From the NCBI GenBank assembly GCA_947631955.1, contig CANRNJ010000006.1, forward strand, positions 121,970-185,969: a stretch of DNA of 64,000 bases, read 5' to 3'. The position numbers were made by a program, and so were the translations under genes. Positions 54,285 to 62,720 of this stretch are shown here, one piece after another. The notes under the pieces are model-generated. The model was not told where the DNA came from and searched no databases. It worked only from the letters and a program-made list of their open reading frames with translations. Numbering within the stretch: the stretch's first letter is position 1; each line of letters begins with the position of its first letter. The DNA comes from an uncultured Lachnospiraceae bacterium. GTDB taxonomy: Bacteria; Bacillota; Clostridia; Lachnospirales; Lachnospiraceae.

Positions 54285-55064
54285 TTATCCTTTTGCTTCA
54301 AATACGATCAGCGGATCGATCGGTTTCTCCTGAAAGACCACCTGATAATCCAACTGCGTGTTGCCCGCGCCGACCGCGATCAGCGCATCTCCCGACTGTA
54401 CATGGCTGCCCTCCGGCAGTAACGGTTCAGCCTCCTGAAGCATCATATACCGTGTTCTGTACCCGTTTTCATGCTCGACTTCAATAATCAGCGGATAGGT
54501 GTCGTCGCTGCCGACCGTAACGATCGTACCGTCCGCCGCCGCAACGATACTGCCCTCGGCCCCTGTGTCGATCGAGATATACGGATGTTCGTCCGAATAC
54601 TTTTCGATCACTTCGCCTGTTTCCGAGTAAGGGTACCGGCTCAGGAAAGCCGATTCCTGCGCTGCCGTTCCATCTTCCGTATCCGCCTTGGCAGTTCCGC
54701 TGTCATTGGTATCCTTGGCAGCTGCAAGCAGCGCCTTGTTCTCAGACGTCAATTCATTGTTCCGGCGATCTAAGGCATCCTTTTCTTCTTCCAACCGCTG
54801 TATCTTTTTTTCCTGTTCCGCGATCTGATCCAGCAGTTCCGCATGTGTCGTGTCCTCACTTGCGTTCACATAACTGCCAACGATCTCGTTGTCGGACAGA
54901 TATTCATACATGAGCCAGCCAAAAGCAGCACACATACATAGGACAAACACGGTCAACAGACGCATGAAAAGACCCGACACATGAAAATGTCTGTTGTTCT
55001 GCCCGGTATTGGAGATCAGAAGAACGGAGAAGGATTCCTTGTGCCTGTGCTTACGCGATCTCAT
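54285..55064 (-). CDS. M23/LytM-fold protein lacking zinc ligands, bactofilin partner
   Basis: 259 residues: cytoplasmic tail with basic residues, one membrane segment (about 34-55), a coiled coil (75-115) and an M23/LytM-like beta domain (155-255). The zinc site is degraded: the usual HxxxD start is 'HPYISID' (one His, altered spacing), the 'YAHL' strand is 'RYMML' and the final HxH is replaced by 'QLDYQVVF'. So it is probably a non-enzymatic LytM factor that binds wall or activates an amidase/endopeptidase. GGAGAG precedes the ATG; the bactofilin gene starts 10 bases downstream. Confidence 0.82.
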   Translation of the reverse strand: MRSRKHRHKESFSVLLISNTGQNNRHFHVSGLFMRLLTVFVLCMCAAFGWLMYEYLSDNEIVGSYVNASEDTTHAELLDQIAEQEKKIQRLEEEKDALDRRNNELTSENKALLAAAKDTNDSGTAKADTEDGTAAQESAFLSRYPYSETGEVIEKYSDEHPYISIDTGAEGSIVAAADGTIVTVGSDDTYPLIIEVEHENGYRTRYMMLQEAEPLLPEGSHVQSGDALIAVGAGNTQLDYQVVFQEKPIDPLIVFEAKG

Positions 55065-55335
55065 AGGCTCTCCATTCCGCCGTCAAAAACAAACGGCTCA
55101 CAATCTATCACTATCAGCTGCTGTGAAACATTTTCGGCCGGCGCCGCCGGCCGCCGCTTCACATTCTTTTGTTAAACACCGTCTTGCCGTAAAAATATGT
55201 ACCGCCCAAATTGCTTTTTTTGCAAAAGTATTACAAAATGTTACAATTTTGTTTTATCTTTAGAATCCTTTACAATATAACATATTCAAACCATCTTGTA
55301 CAGAGCGAAAAAACAAGTTTCTCAGCTTGCCCGCG
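55065..55335. other. Intergenic region upstream of the M23-like gene
   Basis: About 270 bases without a gene. It contains a perfect GC hairpin (CGGCCGGC / GCCGGCCG, three-base loop, 55135-55153) in the presumed leader of the M23-like gene, and A/T-rich DNA at 55200-55310 where the promoter should be. I saw no clear -35/-10 pair. Confidence 0.5.
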
Positions 55336-55366
55336 TAAAAAAATCCGGATTCACAGGAATCCGGAT
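55336..55366 (-). terminator. Terminator of the tRNA-Leu gene
   Basis: Perfect ten-base stem ATCCGGATTC / GAATCCGGAT, four-base loop, then TTTTTTT on the minus strand, about 70 bases after the tRNA. Confidence 0.9.
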
Positions 55367-55438
55367 GATCTTGTTATATTCGATGCCATATTCCAGAGGG
55401 TCCCCGCAGACCGCATCGGAAACCTGCGGACCGCTCAA

Positions 55439-55521
55439 TGCCGGCGATGGGACTTGAACCCATACGTGGTTGCCCACAACAGATTTTGAGTCTGCCTCGT
55501 CTGCCATTCCGACACGCCGGC
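55439..55521 (-). tRNA. tRNA-Leu (anticodon CAA)
   Basis: 83 bases ending with discriminator A. Seven-pair acceptor stem GCCGGCG / CGCCGGC, D-arm 'GGAATGGCAGACG', anticodon loop CTCAAAA (anticodon CAA, reads UUG), a long class II variable arm with stem TGTGG…CCACG region, and T-arm 'GGGTTCAAGTCCC'. CCA is not encoded. Confidence 0.95.
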
Positions 55522-55591
55522 GCATCCAACAACCGAGTTTTATCTTACCATAACCTCAGGCTGTTGGCAAGTTATTTATTTTTACCGGTTT

Positions 55592-55798
55592 TTATCTTCC
55601 GGTCCTTATCCCGGTTTTTTTGCGGCGCTTATCCCCGATCCTTTCTCTTTCGTTCGCCACCCTGCCGCTTCTGCCGCTTCTGCTGCTCCTGCCAGTTTTA
55701 CCGCCCTGCTGTTTTTGCCGCTTCTGCCGCTTTTGCTGCTCCTGCTGTTCCTGCAGCTTTTGCTGCTCCTGCCGTTCTTGCTGCTTTTGCCGCTTTTG
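55592..55798 (-). repeat. CAGCAAAAGCGG-type repeat region after lysA, open in the lysA frame
   Basis: A run of GCAAAAGCNGCA / GCAGGAGCAGCA units (about 12 imperfect copies of 9-12 bases) begins right after the lysA TGA. The lysA frame stays open for 68 codons, first Gln/Lys/Arg/Glu-rich and then Gly/Ser/Arg-rich, and stops with TAA at 55592. The last lysA codons (CAG AAG) resemble the unit. Confidence 0.8.
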
Positions 55799-57076
55799 TC
55801 ACTTCTGACCGATCAGTTTTTCGTAGATATCAAAGCAGTCAAATGTCGCGAAGTAATCCTGCGGGGTTTCGGCGCGGCGGATCATCTGTACGCTCCCGTC
55901 TTCCCTAAGCAGCAGTTCCGCCGATTTGAGTCTGCCGTTATAATTGTATCCCATCGCATAACCGTGGGCGCCGGTATCATGGATCACCAGATAATCTCCC
56001 ATGTCGATCTCCGGCAGCATCCTGTCGATTGCAAACTTGTCGTTGTTTTCGCAAAGAGAACCCGTCACGTCATACTTATGGCTGCACGGCGCATCCTCTT
56101 TTCCAAGCACGGTGATGTGATGATAGGCCCCGTACATGGCGGGACGCATCAGGTTTACCGCGCACGCATCGACGCCGATATATTCTTTATGGGTGTGTTT
56201 CTCATGAATGGCCTGCGTCACAAGCGCGCCGTAAGGGCCCGTCATAAACCGCCCCATCTCCGTATAGATCGCCACATTGCTCATCCCCGCCGGGATCAGG
56301 ACTTCTTCATACGCCGCGCGGACGCCTTCGCCGATCACGCGGATATCGTTTCCCGTCTGGTCCGGTTTATAGGGGATCCCCACACCGCCGGACAGATTGA
56401 TGAACGCGATCTCGACGCCCGTTTTTTCCCTGATGCTGACGGCCATCTCAAAAAGCTGCCTCGCCAATTTCGGATAATATTCGTTGGTAACCGTATTGCT
56501 CGCCAGAAATGCGTGCAGCCCGAAGCGCTTGACGCCTTTTTCCTTCAGGATCCGGTATCCCTCGTACAGCTGCTCCGTCGTAAAACCATATTTCGCATCG
56601 CCCGGATTATCCATGATCCCGTTGCTCATCTGGAACACTCCTCCGGGATTGTAGCGGCAGCTCATCGTTTCCGGCAGTTTTCCCAAGATCTTCTCCACGA
56701 AATCGATATGGGTGATGTCGTCCAGATTGATAATGCCGCCCACTTTGGCGCAGTACGCATAATCCTCGGCCGGTGTGTCATTGGATGAAAACATGATATC
56801 GTGCCCGTTGATCCCCAGCGCGTTGCTGAGCATCAGTTCCGTCAAAGAGGAACAGTCGCAGCCGACGCCGTACTCGTGCATGATCTGGATCAGAAACGGA
56901 TTCGGACACGCCTTCACCGCAAAATACTCCTTAAACCCTTCGTTCCATGCAAAAGCCTCTTTTACCGCCTTTACATTGTCCCGGATCCCTTTTTCATCGT
57001 AAATATGAAAAGGCGTCGGATACATCTTTACGATCTCCTCGACCTTTTCCTTCGTCACAAACGGTAATTTTTTCAT
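55799..57076 (-). CDS. lysA: Diaminopimelate decarboxylase
   Basis: PLP-dependent last step of lysine synthesis. 425 residues from the ATG at 57076 with GAGGAG upstream. PLP lysine in 'EYFAVKACPNPFLI', 'GCDCSSLTELMLSNA', glycine-rich phosphate loop 'LSGGVGIPY', and the decarboxylase Cys/Glu-region 'VTGSLCENNDKFAID'. 'IHDTGAHGYAMGYNYNGRL' is the C-terminal block. It overlaps the ung stop by four bases. Only a TGA separates it from a 68-codon repetitive extension. Confidence 0.94.
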   Translation of the reverse strand: MKKLPFVTKEKVEEIVKMYPTPFHIYDEKGIRDNVKAVKEAFAWNEGFKEYFAVKACPNPFLIQIMHEYGVGCDCSSLTELMLSNALGINGHDIMFSSNDTPAEDYAYCAKVGGIINLDDITHIDFVEKILGKLPETMSCRYNPGGVFQMSNGIMDNPGDAKYGFTTEQLYEGYRILKEKGVKRFGLHAFLASNTVTNEYYPKLARQLFEMAVSIREKTGVEIAFINLSGGVGIPYKPDQTGNDIRVIGEGVRAAYEEVLIPAGMSNVAIYTEMGRFMTGPYGALVTQAIHEKHTHKEYIGVDACAVNLMRPAMYGAYHHITVLGKEDAPCSHKYDVTGSLCENNDKFAIDRMLPEIDMGDYLVIHDTGAHGYAMGYNYNGRLKSAELLLREDGSVQMIRRAETPQDYFATFDCFDIYEKLIGQK

Positions 57077-57762
57077 CTTTCGATTACACTCCTCTCTATC
57101 TGCCAATCGATCGGTTCCACACCGTGCGTTTTCAGAAATTCATTGCATCTGCTGAAATGCCTGCAGCCGAAGAAACCTCTGTAGGCCGAAAGCGGACTTG
57201 GATGCGGCGCCTGTAAGATCAGATGCTTCGGATTGGTCAGCATCGGGATCTTGCTCTGCGCGGGACGCCCCCACAGCATATATACGATCGGCCTGTCCTG
57301 CGCATTTACCGCCTCGATCACGGCGTCCGTAAACTGCTCCCAGCCTTTTCCCTGATGGGAATTGGCCTGATGCGCGCGCACGGTCAGCACCGTGTTGAGC
57401 AGCAAGACTCCCTGATCCGCCCATTTCTTAAGATACCCGTTATCCGGAATATAACACCCCAGATCGTCATGCAGTTCCTGATAGATATTCTGCAAAGACG
57501 GCGGAATGTCTTTCTGATCCTGCGGGACCGAGAAGCACATCCCCTGCGCCTGATGTTCGTTGTGGTAAGGATCCTGCCCTAAGATAAGCACTTTTACGGA
57601 ATGTAAGGGCGTAAAATGGAACGCATTGAAGATCTCGTCCGCCGGGGGATAGACCACTCTCCTGCTGTACTCGTCTTTCACAAAAAGATACAGCTGCCTG
57701 TAATACGGTTTATGAAATTCTGCATCCAGAGCCTGTGCCCAGTCGTTACTCAGCATTGCCAT
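57073..57762 (-). CDS. ung: Uracil-DNA glycosylase
   Basis: Family 1 UDG, 229 residues from the ATG at 57762 (GGGAG eight bases upstream). Catalytic 'LILGQDPYHNEHQAQGMCFSV' (Asp in GQDPYH), 'LLLNTVLTVRAHQANSH' and 'APHPSPLSAYRGFFG' (HPSPLS) are present. Removes uracil from DNA. It lies downstream of hisF. Confidence 0.96.
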   Translation of the reverse strand: MAMLSNDWAQALDAEFHKPYYRQLYLFVKDEYSRRVVYPPADEIFNAFHFTPLHSVKVLILGQDPYHNEHQAQGMCFSVPQDQKDIPPSLQNIYQELHDDLGCYIPDNGYLKKWADQGVLLLNTVLTVRAHQANSHQGKGWEQFTDAVIEAVNAQDRPIVYMLWGRPAQSKIPMLTNPKHLILQAPHPSPLSAYRGFFGCRHFSRCNEFLKTHGVEPIDWQIERSVIER

Positions 57763-57801
57763 AGCCTGATCTCCCACAAAGCGCGTTTTCGTATAGATAT
57801 A

Positions 57802-58563
57802 TCATATCCGGACAGAAATTCCTCTGTCCTTCAGATAACGTTTCAGATCCCTGATCTCCATCTCTTTGAAGTGGAACAAAGACGCCGCGAGCGCCGCGTC
57901 AGCCTCTCCCACCGTAAAAGCTTCATAAAAATGTTCCATCGTACCGGCTCCCCCGGACGCGATCACCGGGATCGATACATTCTCAGCCACCGTTTTCGTA
58001 AGTTCAAGGTCGTATCCCTCTTTCGTCCCGTCGCCGTCCATGCTCGTCAGCAGGATCTCCCCTGCGCCCAGCCGGTCCGCCTCCATGGCCCACTCCACCG
58101 CATCGATACCCATATCGATACGGCCGCCGTTCTTATAGATCGTCCAGCCGCTGCCGTCCGTCCGCCGCTTTGCATCGATCGCCACGACCACGCACTGGCT
58201 CCCGAATTTGTCCGCCGCGTCGGAAATCAGCTGCGGATTCATGATCGCCGCCGAATTGACGGCCACCTTGTCCGCTCCTTCCCGAAGGATGGCGCGGAAG
58301 TCCTCCACCGAGCGGATCCCTCCGCCCACCGTAAAAGGGATGAACACCCTCTCCGCGACTCTGCGGACCATCTCCACAGCCGTATTCCGCGCATCGGAAG
58401 ACGCCGTGATATCCAGAAAGACCAGTTCGTCCGCGCCCGATCTGTCATATGCGGCCCCCACTTCCGCAGGGTCGCCGGCATCCTTGAAATTTATGAAATT
58501 CACGCCTTTGACTACTCTTCCGTTCTTGACGTCCAAGCACGGAATGATCCGTTTCGTATGCAT
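57802..58563 (-). CDS. hisF: Imidazole glycerol phosphate synthase, cyclase subunit
   Basis: 253 residues, (beta/alpha)8 barrel. Catalytic Asp11 in '[17 protein letters not shown]' and the second catalytic Asp in '[18 protein letters not shown]', plus '[11 protein letters not shown]' and '[12 protein letters not shown]' phosphate sites. Acts with HisH, encoded 45 bases upstream. Confidence 0.97.
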   Translation of the reverse strand: MHTKRIIPCLDVKNGRVVKGVNFINFKDAGDPAEVGAAYDRSGADELVFLDITASSDARNTAVEMVRRVAERVFIPFTVGGGIRSVEDFRAILREGADKVAVNSAAIMNPQLISDAADKFGSQCVVVAIDAKRRTDGSGWTIYKNGGRIDMGIDAVEWAMEADRLGAGEILLTSMDGDGTKEGYDLELTKTVAENVSIPVIASGGAGTMEHFYEAFTVGEADAALAASLFHFKEMEIRDLKRYLKDRGISVRI

Positions 58564-58607
58564 CTGACCGCCTCACACTTTTCACAGGATCCTGACCGCA
58601 TCCTGTG

Positions 58608-59213
58608 CTATATACTGAGAAAATTCCGCAGGATCTTCATCCCGGCATCCGAGCTTTTCTCCGGATGGAACTGACAGGCAAACACATTGCCTTTTTCCAC
58701 GGAAGCATGGATTGTGGCCCCGTACTCGGTCGTCGCCGTAACGATCTCTTCATCCTGCGCCTGTAAATAATAGGAATGGACAAAATAGACATACGACTGT
58801 TCGGGGACCCCTTCAAACAGCCTGCCCCGGTTCGGATACCGAAGCGAGTTCCATCCGATATGCGGGATCTTTAACCCGCGGTCCTCCGGCAGTCTTACGA
58901 TCTTCCCTTTTAAAATGCCAAGTCCCTCTGCGCCCCGGCTCTCCTCGCTGCTCTCAAACAACAGCTGCAGTCCGAGGCAGATCCCCAGAAAAGGGGTCCC
59001 CCGGTCTGCAGCCTCTCTGATCACGTCAACCAACCGGTAACTGTACAGCTTCTCCATTGCATCCCCAAAGGCGCCGACTCCCGGCAGGATGATCCGATCG
59101 GCCGACAGGATCTTCCCGCGGTCCCTCGTCACCTCCGCATCCACGCCAAGAGCCTTCACCGCCTTCTCGACGCTCCTGATATTACCGGCGTCATAATCAA
59201 TTACTGCAACCAT
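58608..59213 (-). CDS. hisH: Imidazole glycerol phosphate synthase, glutaminase subunit
   Basis: 201 residues, class I glutaminase: nucleophile Cys in 'GTPFLGICLGLQLLFE', His-Glu pair in 'ACQFHPEKSSDAGMKIL', and start 'VAVIDYDAGNIRSVEKAV'. Forms the synthase with HisF. Only hisH-hisF are here; other his genes are not in the window. It lies 9 bases after the large acidic protein gene. Confidence 0.97.
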   Translation of the reverse strand: MVAVIDYDAGNIRSVEKAVKALGVDAEVTRDRGKILSADRIILPGVGAFGDAMEKLYSYRLVDVIREAADRGTPFLGICLGLQLLFESSEESRGAEGLGILKGKIVRLPEDRGLKIPHIGWNSLRYPNRGRLFEGVPEQSYVYFVHSYYLQAQDEEIVTATTEYGATIHASVEKGNVFACQFHPEKSSDAGMKILRNFLSI

Positions 59214-59222
59214 GATCTTGTC

Positions 59223-61676
59223 TTACTCCGTTTCCGTGCCTTGCAATCTGTCGATAATTTCCTCTTCTTCCGGCAGGACGTCCTGATTTCCTTCCGGTTC
59301 CTCTTCTCCGGCATACGTTTCGCCCGATATGACCGCCTGAACACGCTGGGAATACGTCACATCATCTCCGGAAGCAATAATATCCTCCGCGGCGGACTCG
59401 GATAAACCGTAATCGTCTGCCAGCGCATCCAAGATCTGTTCATAGATGTCCGCGACTTCGCTGTTCACATTGTACTGATCCGCTTTCTCCCAAAGTTCCT
59501 GATAACGGACGACTCCGTCCAGCAGCGCGTCTAAGGCGTCCGCCTGCATATCCAGCTTTTTATAATTCTCGTAAGAATCCAGTTTCCGCTGCATCTGTAA
59601 GATCACGCTGCTCTTTTGAAACAGTATGTCGTCCTCTTCATTCAGTTTCTTACCATACAAAAGATCATAGACCTGCTCATACTGATCCTGGTCAAAAGCG
59701 ACTCTGGCCTCCTGTTTTTCCATCTGCGCAGGCAGCACTGTCGTCATGATCACGATACACGCCGCGATCGTTGCACAGAAGAGAAATACCGACATCACTT
59801 TCTTCCGGGAAAGCTTTTTCTCCGGGATCTTCGGTTCTTCCTCAACGGCCTTTTCCTTTTCTTTCTTTTTCTTCTTTGCCTTCTTGGCCTTCTGCGGCTG
59901 CTCTTCCCCTTCGCCCTCTTCGTCCTCCGCGGCCTCAGGAGCTTTCTTTCCGCTCTTTTTGCCTTTCTTTTCCTTTTTCTCTTTCTTTTTTTCTTTCTTT
60001 TCTTTTTTCTTCGCGTTTTTCTTGTCTTCCGCGCTTAACTCGTCCAAAAGTTCCTGATTTTCATTCGACAGGTTTCCCAGCGCCAGTTCGACATCATCCG
60101 AACCGCTTACGCCGCTCTCGTCTTCCTCAAACAGCAGGTCCGCCAATTTTGCCGACAGCCCTTTTTTCTTGGACCGTTCTCCCGCATCGTCCGCCTTTTG
60201 CAGCAGAGCGTCCAGTCCGCCCTCCGAATCTTCCTCAGCGCCTTCCGCTCCGGCGCCTTTCTTCCTTCTGGCCTGTTTTTCTCTCTTCTTTCTCTCTTTT
60301 TCCTCTTTCTTTTTCTGTTTCCTAGTCTTCTGGCTTGCTCTCTCTTCCAGTTCTTCCTGCGTGATCTCCCGGATGTTTTCAGGTTCTCTCTGCTCCTCCG
60401 AATCCGAAGTTTCCTCCTCCTCGCCCGCAAAGAAATCGAAAACGCTGTCCTCTTCACCCGAACCGTCCCCGGCATCATCCAACAGCGACATTACGCTGTC
60501 GTCCACCGCAACGCCCTGATCGGATTTTTCCAACAGGTCATTGATCTCGGATAAGTCTTTGTCGCCGCCCATACTCTCCAAAAGCGCAGACAGATCCGCA
60601 TCTTCCTCGCCTGTTTCCTCCAACGCAAAATGATCTTCCGAGCCGTTTCCGCCGTCGTCCTGCCCGTTCTCTTCCAATCCGAGGGCATCCAGACCCAGTC
60701 CGTCCAGATTCAGGTCGTCCAGACTCAGATCGTCCGATGCGCCGCTTCCGTTTATCAATTCTGACAGATCCGGATCACCCGAAACTTCCTCTTCGGACGG
60801 CTGTTCATCCGGCATCGTTTCGGCCCCCAGAGAAAATTCATCCAAAGAAAAAATATCATCCGGCGCCATTTCATCCGAGGACACAGCATCATCGTCCGAC
60901 GGCATGGCCCCGTCTAAGGACACGGCATCGTCCAGAGATATCGCATCATCCAAAGACACAGCGTCGTCCATAAGCGCCCCCTCATCCAAAGGTATGGCAT
61001 CTGAAGACAAACCGTCTTCCTCGGCCTGCTGTTCCGAGCCGAAACCGCCGCCCAGCAGTTCCTCCAACGCCAGATCGTCCATGATCGGTTCATCGTCCTG
61101 AGCCGACGGCTCTTCCCGGTTCTCCTCCGCCCCTAAAGACGATTCATCCAGAGAAAGCCCGCCGTCCAGAGGCATTTCGTCCATAAGCGCCCCATCGTCC
61201 AAGGACAACTCATCCATAAGCGCTCCATCATCCAACGGCATCTCGTCCATAAGCGCTCCACCGTCCAAGGGCATCTCGTCCATAGACGCCCCATCGTCCA
61301 AGGGCATCTCGTCCATAAGCGCTCCACCGTCCAAGGACAACTCGTCCAGAGAGAATCCGCTGTCCGCAGACATTTCATTTCCCTCATCCGTGGAAGGATC
61401 CCCGCTCCATGTCGATCCGTCCAGAGAGAGGTCCTCCATAGCCATATCCGCAGACGGATCCGGCTCTCCGCTTTCCGGCGTTTCCGCTCCCATGGCCGCA
61501 AACATCGCCGCCACATCGTCCATATCCGAACTGCCGTCTGGTCCGCTGTCCGCTTCCTTCGGCGTTTCCTGAGTTTCTGCCGCCGAAAAAAGATCCGCCG
61601 GTTCCGCGCCCGTCCCCTCTGTATTCTCTGTCAATGATTTCAAAAGGCTGTCTAAATATTCTTCACTCGAACTCAT
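59223..61676 (-). CDS. Large acidic repeat protein with one membrane segment, function unknown
   Basis: 817 residues, no family recognised. Residues 1-540 are strongly acidic (Asp/Ser/Glu/Met). They include at least four copies of an 11-residue repeat 'GALMDEMPLDD' (DNA 61150-61345, 33-base units) and 6-residue 'AVSLDD' repeats (60890-60980). Residues about 430-465 and 545-615 are Lys/Glu coiled-coil-like, highly charged stretches. One membrane segment ('VMSVFLFCATIAACIVIMTT', about 630-650) is followed by a 165-residue outer domain with TPR-like helices ('YEQVYDLLYGKKLNEEDD'). No signal peptide, so the long N-terminal part should be cytoplasmic. Upstream of hisH. Confidence 0.7.
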   Translation of the reverse strand: MSSSEEYLDSLLKSLTENTEGTGAEPADLFSAAETQETPKEADSGPDGSSDMDDVAAMFAAMGAETPESGEPDPSADMAMEDLSLDGSTWSGDPSTDEGNEMSADSGFSLDELSLDGGALMDEMPLDDGASMDEMPLDGGALMDEMPLDDGALMDELSLDDGALMDEMPLDGGLSLDESSLGAEENREEPSAQDDEPIMDDLALEELLGGGFGSEQQAEEDGLSSDAIPLDEGALMDDAVSLDDAISLDDAVSLDGAMPSDDDAVSSDEMAPDDIFSLDEFSLGAETMPDEQPSEEEVSGDPDLSELINGSGASDDLSLDDLNLDGLGLDALGLEENGQDDGGNGSEDHFALEETGEEDADLSALLESMGGDKDLSEINDLLEKSDQGVAVDDSVMSLLDDAGDGSGEEDSVFDFFAGEEEETSDSEEQREPENIREITQEELEERASQKTRKQKKKEEKERKKREKQARRKKGAGAEGAEEDSEGGLDALLQKADDAGERSKKKGLSAKLADLLFEEDESGVSGSDDVELALGNLSNENQELLDELSAEDKKNAKKKEKKEKKKEKKEKKGKKSGKKAPEAAEDEEGEGEEQPQKAKKAKKKKKEKEKAVEEEPKIPEKKLSRKKVMSVFLFCATIAACIVIMTTVLPAQMEKQEARVAFDQDQYEQVYDLLYGKKLNEEDDILFQKSSVILQMQRKLDSYENYKKLDMQADALDALLDGVVRYQELWEKADQYNVNSEVADIYEQILDALADDYGLSESAAEDIIASGDDVTYSQRVQAVISGETYAGEEEPEGNQDVLPEEEEIIDRLQGTETE

Positions 61677-61774
61677 ACTTTCTCCCCATATCTAAAACTT
61701 GGTTATGACTCATTTTAGCATATCCTGTTTATTTACACAAACCGCTTTTATGATCAAACTGCCAAATATCGGTT

Positions 61775-62569
61775 TCAACGCGCACAGCCGCACAGAAAAT
61801 CAACGGGATCCGTCCTTACCGGCATCCCTCTGCCTGCGGCTGGCTCCCCGATCTGACAGAGAGAAGCATGTACGCGGCAGAGAAAAGCTTTTTGATTATA
61901 GGCGGCGATCTTTTCAAAAGGAAACCTTATCACCGTCGGATACTCCATCCCGACTCCCAGTTCCAATAGGAACACCTTTCTGTTTACGGTCCCCTGAAGC
62001 CATTTCATATAATCGTTCCACCGCTCCAGATAACCTTCCTCGGCATAGCGCGCCACACCAAGCTGATTGAACCTGAGCCTGCCGCCGCACACCGGACAGA
62101 CCGGCTCTTTCAGACTTTCGATCGGCATTTCTTTTCGATAATACCGAAGGACATCCGAACAGCTTTGTTCCGGGACCTCACTCAAAACATGCGAGCAGTT
62201 ATTGTCGCATTGCATCCTTCGGAAACCTCCGCAGGGTGTGACGATACGCTCTTTACGGATGCCCGCGTCGAATATCTTATCATCCATGCACAGCGAAACG
62301 ATGTAATAATTCTTTTCGGCCAGCACATCCCTTAATCTTTCATAAGCAAGACTCCATCGGTCGCTGCGCTTTTGCGACAATACCATTTTTTGCAAAAAAG
62401 GTATGATCCAAATGCGCTCCTCGTCGCCGCCGATCTCCTTCTCTATCTCCTGAAAACGCTGATCTTCCGTCAGCGCGCTCCAATCATACTGCATGTCCTC
62501 GCCAATTCCCACAAGGACCATATCCGCATCCCGCCATTGCGGCAGATTTTGCAAATCGTTTTCAATCAT
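61775..62569 (-). CDS. Divergent SIR2 (sirtuin) family protein
   Basis: 264 residues. Sirtuin features: two zinc-type cysteine pairs (Cys121/Cys125 in 'MQCDNNC' and Cys158/Cys161 in 'CPVCGG'), a 'YIVSLCMDDKIFDAGI' strand like the sirtuin TxNxDxxxxxAG motif, and 'LLELGVGMEYPTVIRFPFE' near the end. The first NAD motif (GAGxS) is replaced by 'GIGEDMQYD', and the catalytic-His region reads 'TPCGGFRR' without the usual His. So NAD-dependent deacylase activity is doubtful. Located between the acidic protein and cheV. Confidence 0.7.
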   Translation of the reverse strand: MIENDLQNLPQWRDADMVLVGIGEDMQYDWSALTEDQRFQEIEKEIGGDEERIWIIPFLQKMVLSQKRSDRWSLAYERLRDVLAEKNYYIVSLCMDDKIFDAGIRKERIVTPCGGFRRMQCDNNCSHVLSEVPEQSCSDVLRYYRKEMPIESLKEPVCPVCGGRLRFNQLGVARYAEEGYLERWNDYMKWLQGTVNRKVFLLELGVGMEYPTVIRFPFEKIAAYNQKAFLCRVHASLCQIGEPAAGRGMPVRTDPVDFLCGCAR

Positions 62570-62680
62570 TGTGCATCCCCATACTGTCCGCGTGATCTTT
62601 TAAAAACGCTTTCCGAAAAGACCCTGCCCCGGATCTGCCGCGCGTCTAAATCCGCCTTACAGACCGTTTCACATAAATGA

Positions 62681-62701
62681 AGGCTGGGAAACTCCCAGCC
62701 T
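62681..62701 (-). terminator. Hairpin after cheV
   Basis: Perfect nine-base stem AGGCTGGGA / TCCCAGCCT, three-base loop, 20 bases after the cheV stop. The minus-strand tail (TCATTTATG) is only weakly U-rich, so it is a probable but not ideal terminator. Confidence 0.6.
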
Positions 62702-62720
62702 AATCACTTTTGGTAATATA

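Noticed and set aside
55799..55801. TGA of lysA as selenocysteine codon
   Set aside because: No bacterial SECIS-type hairpin is evident just downstream, and the following residues are simple repeats rather than conserved redox sequence.
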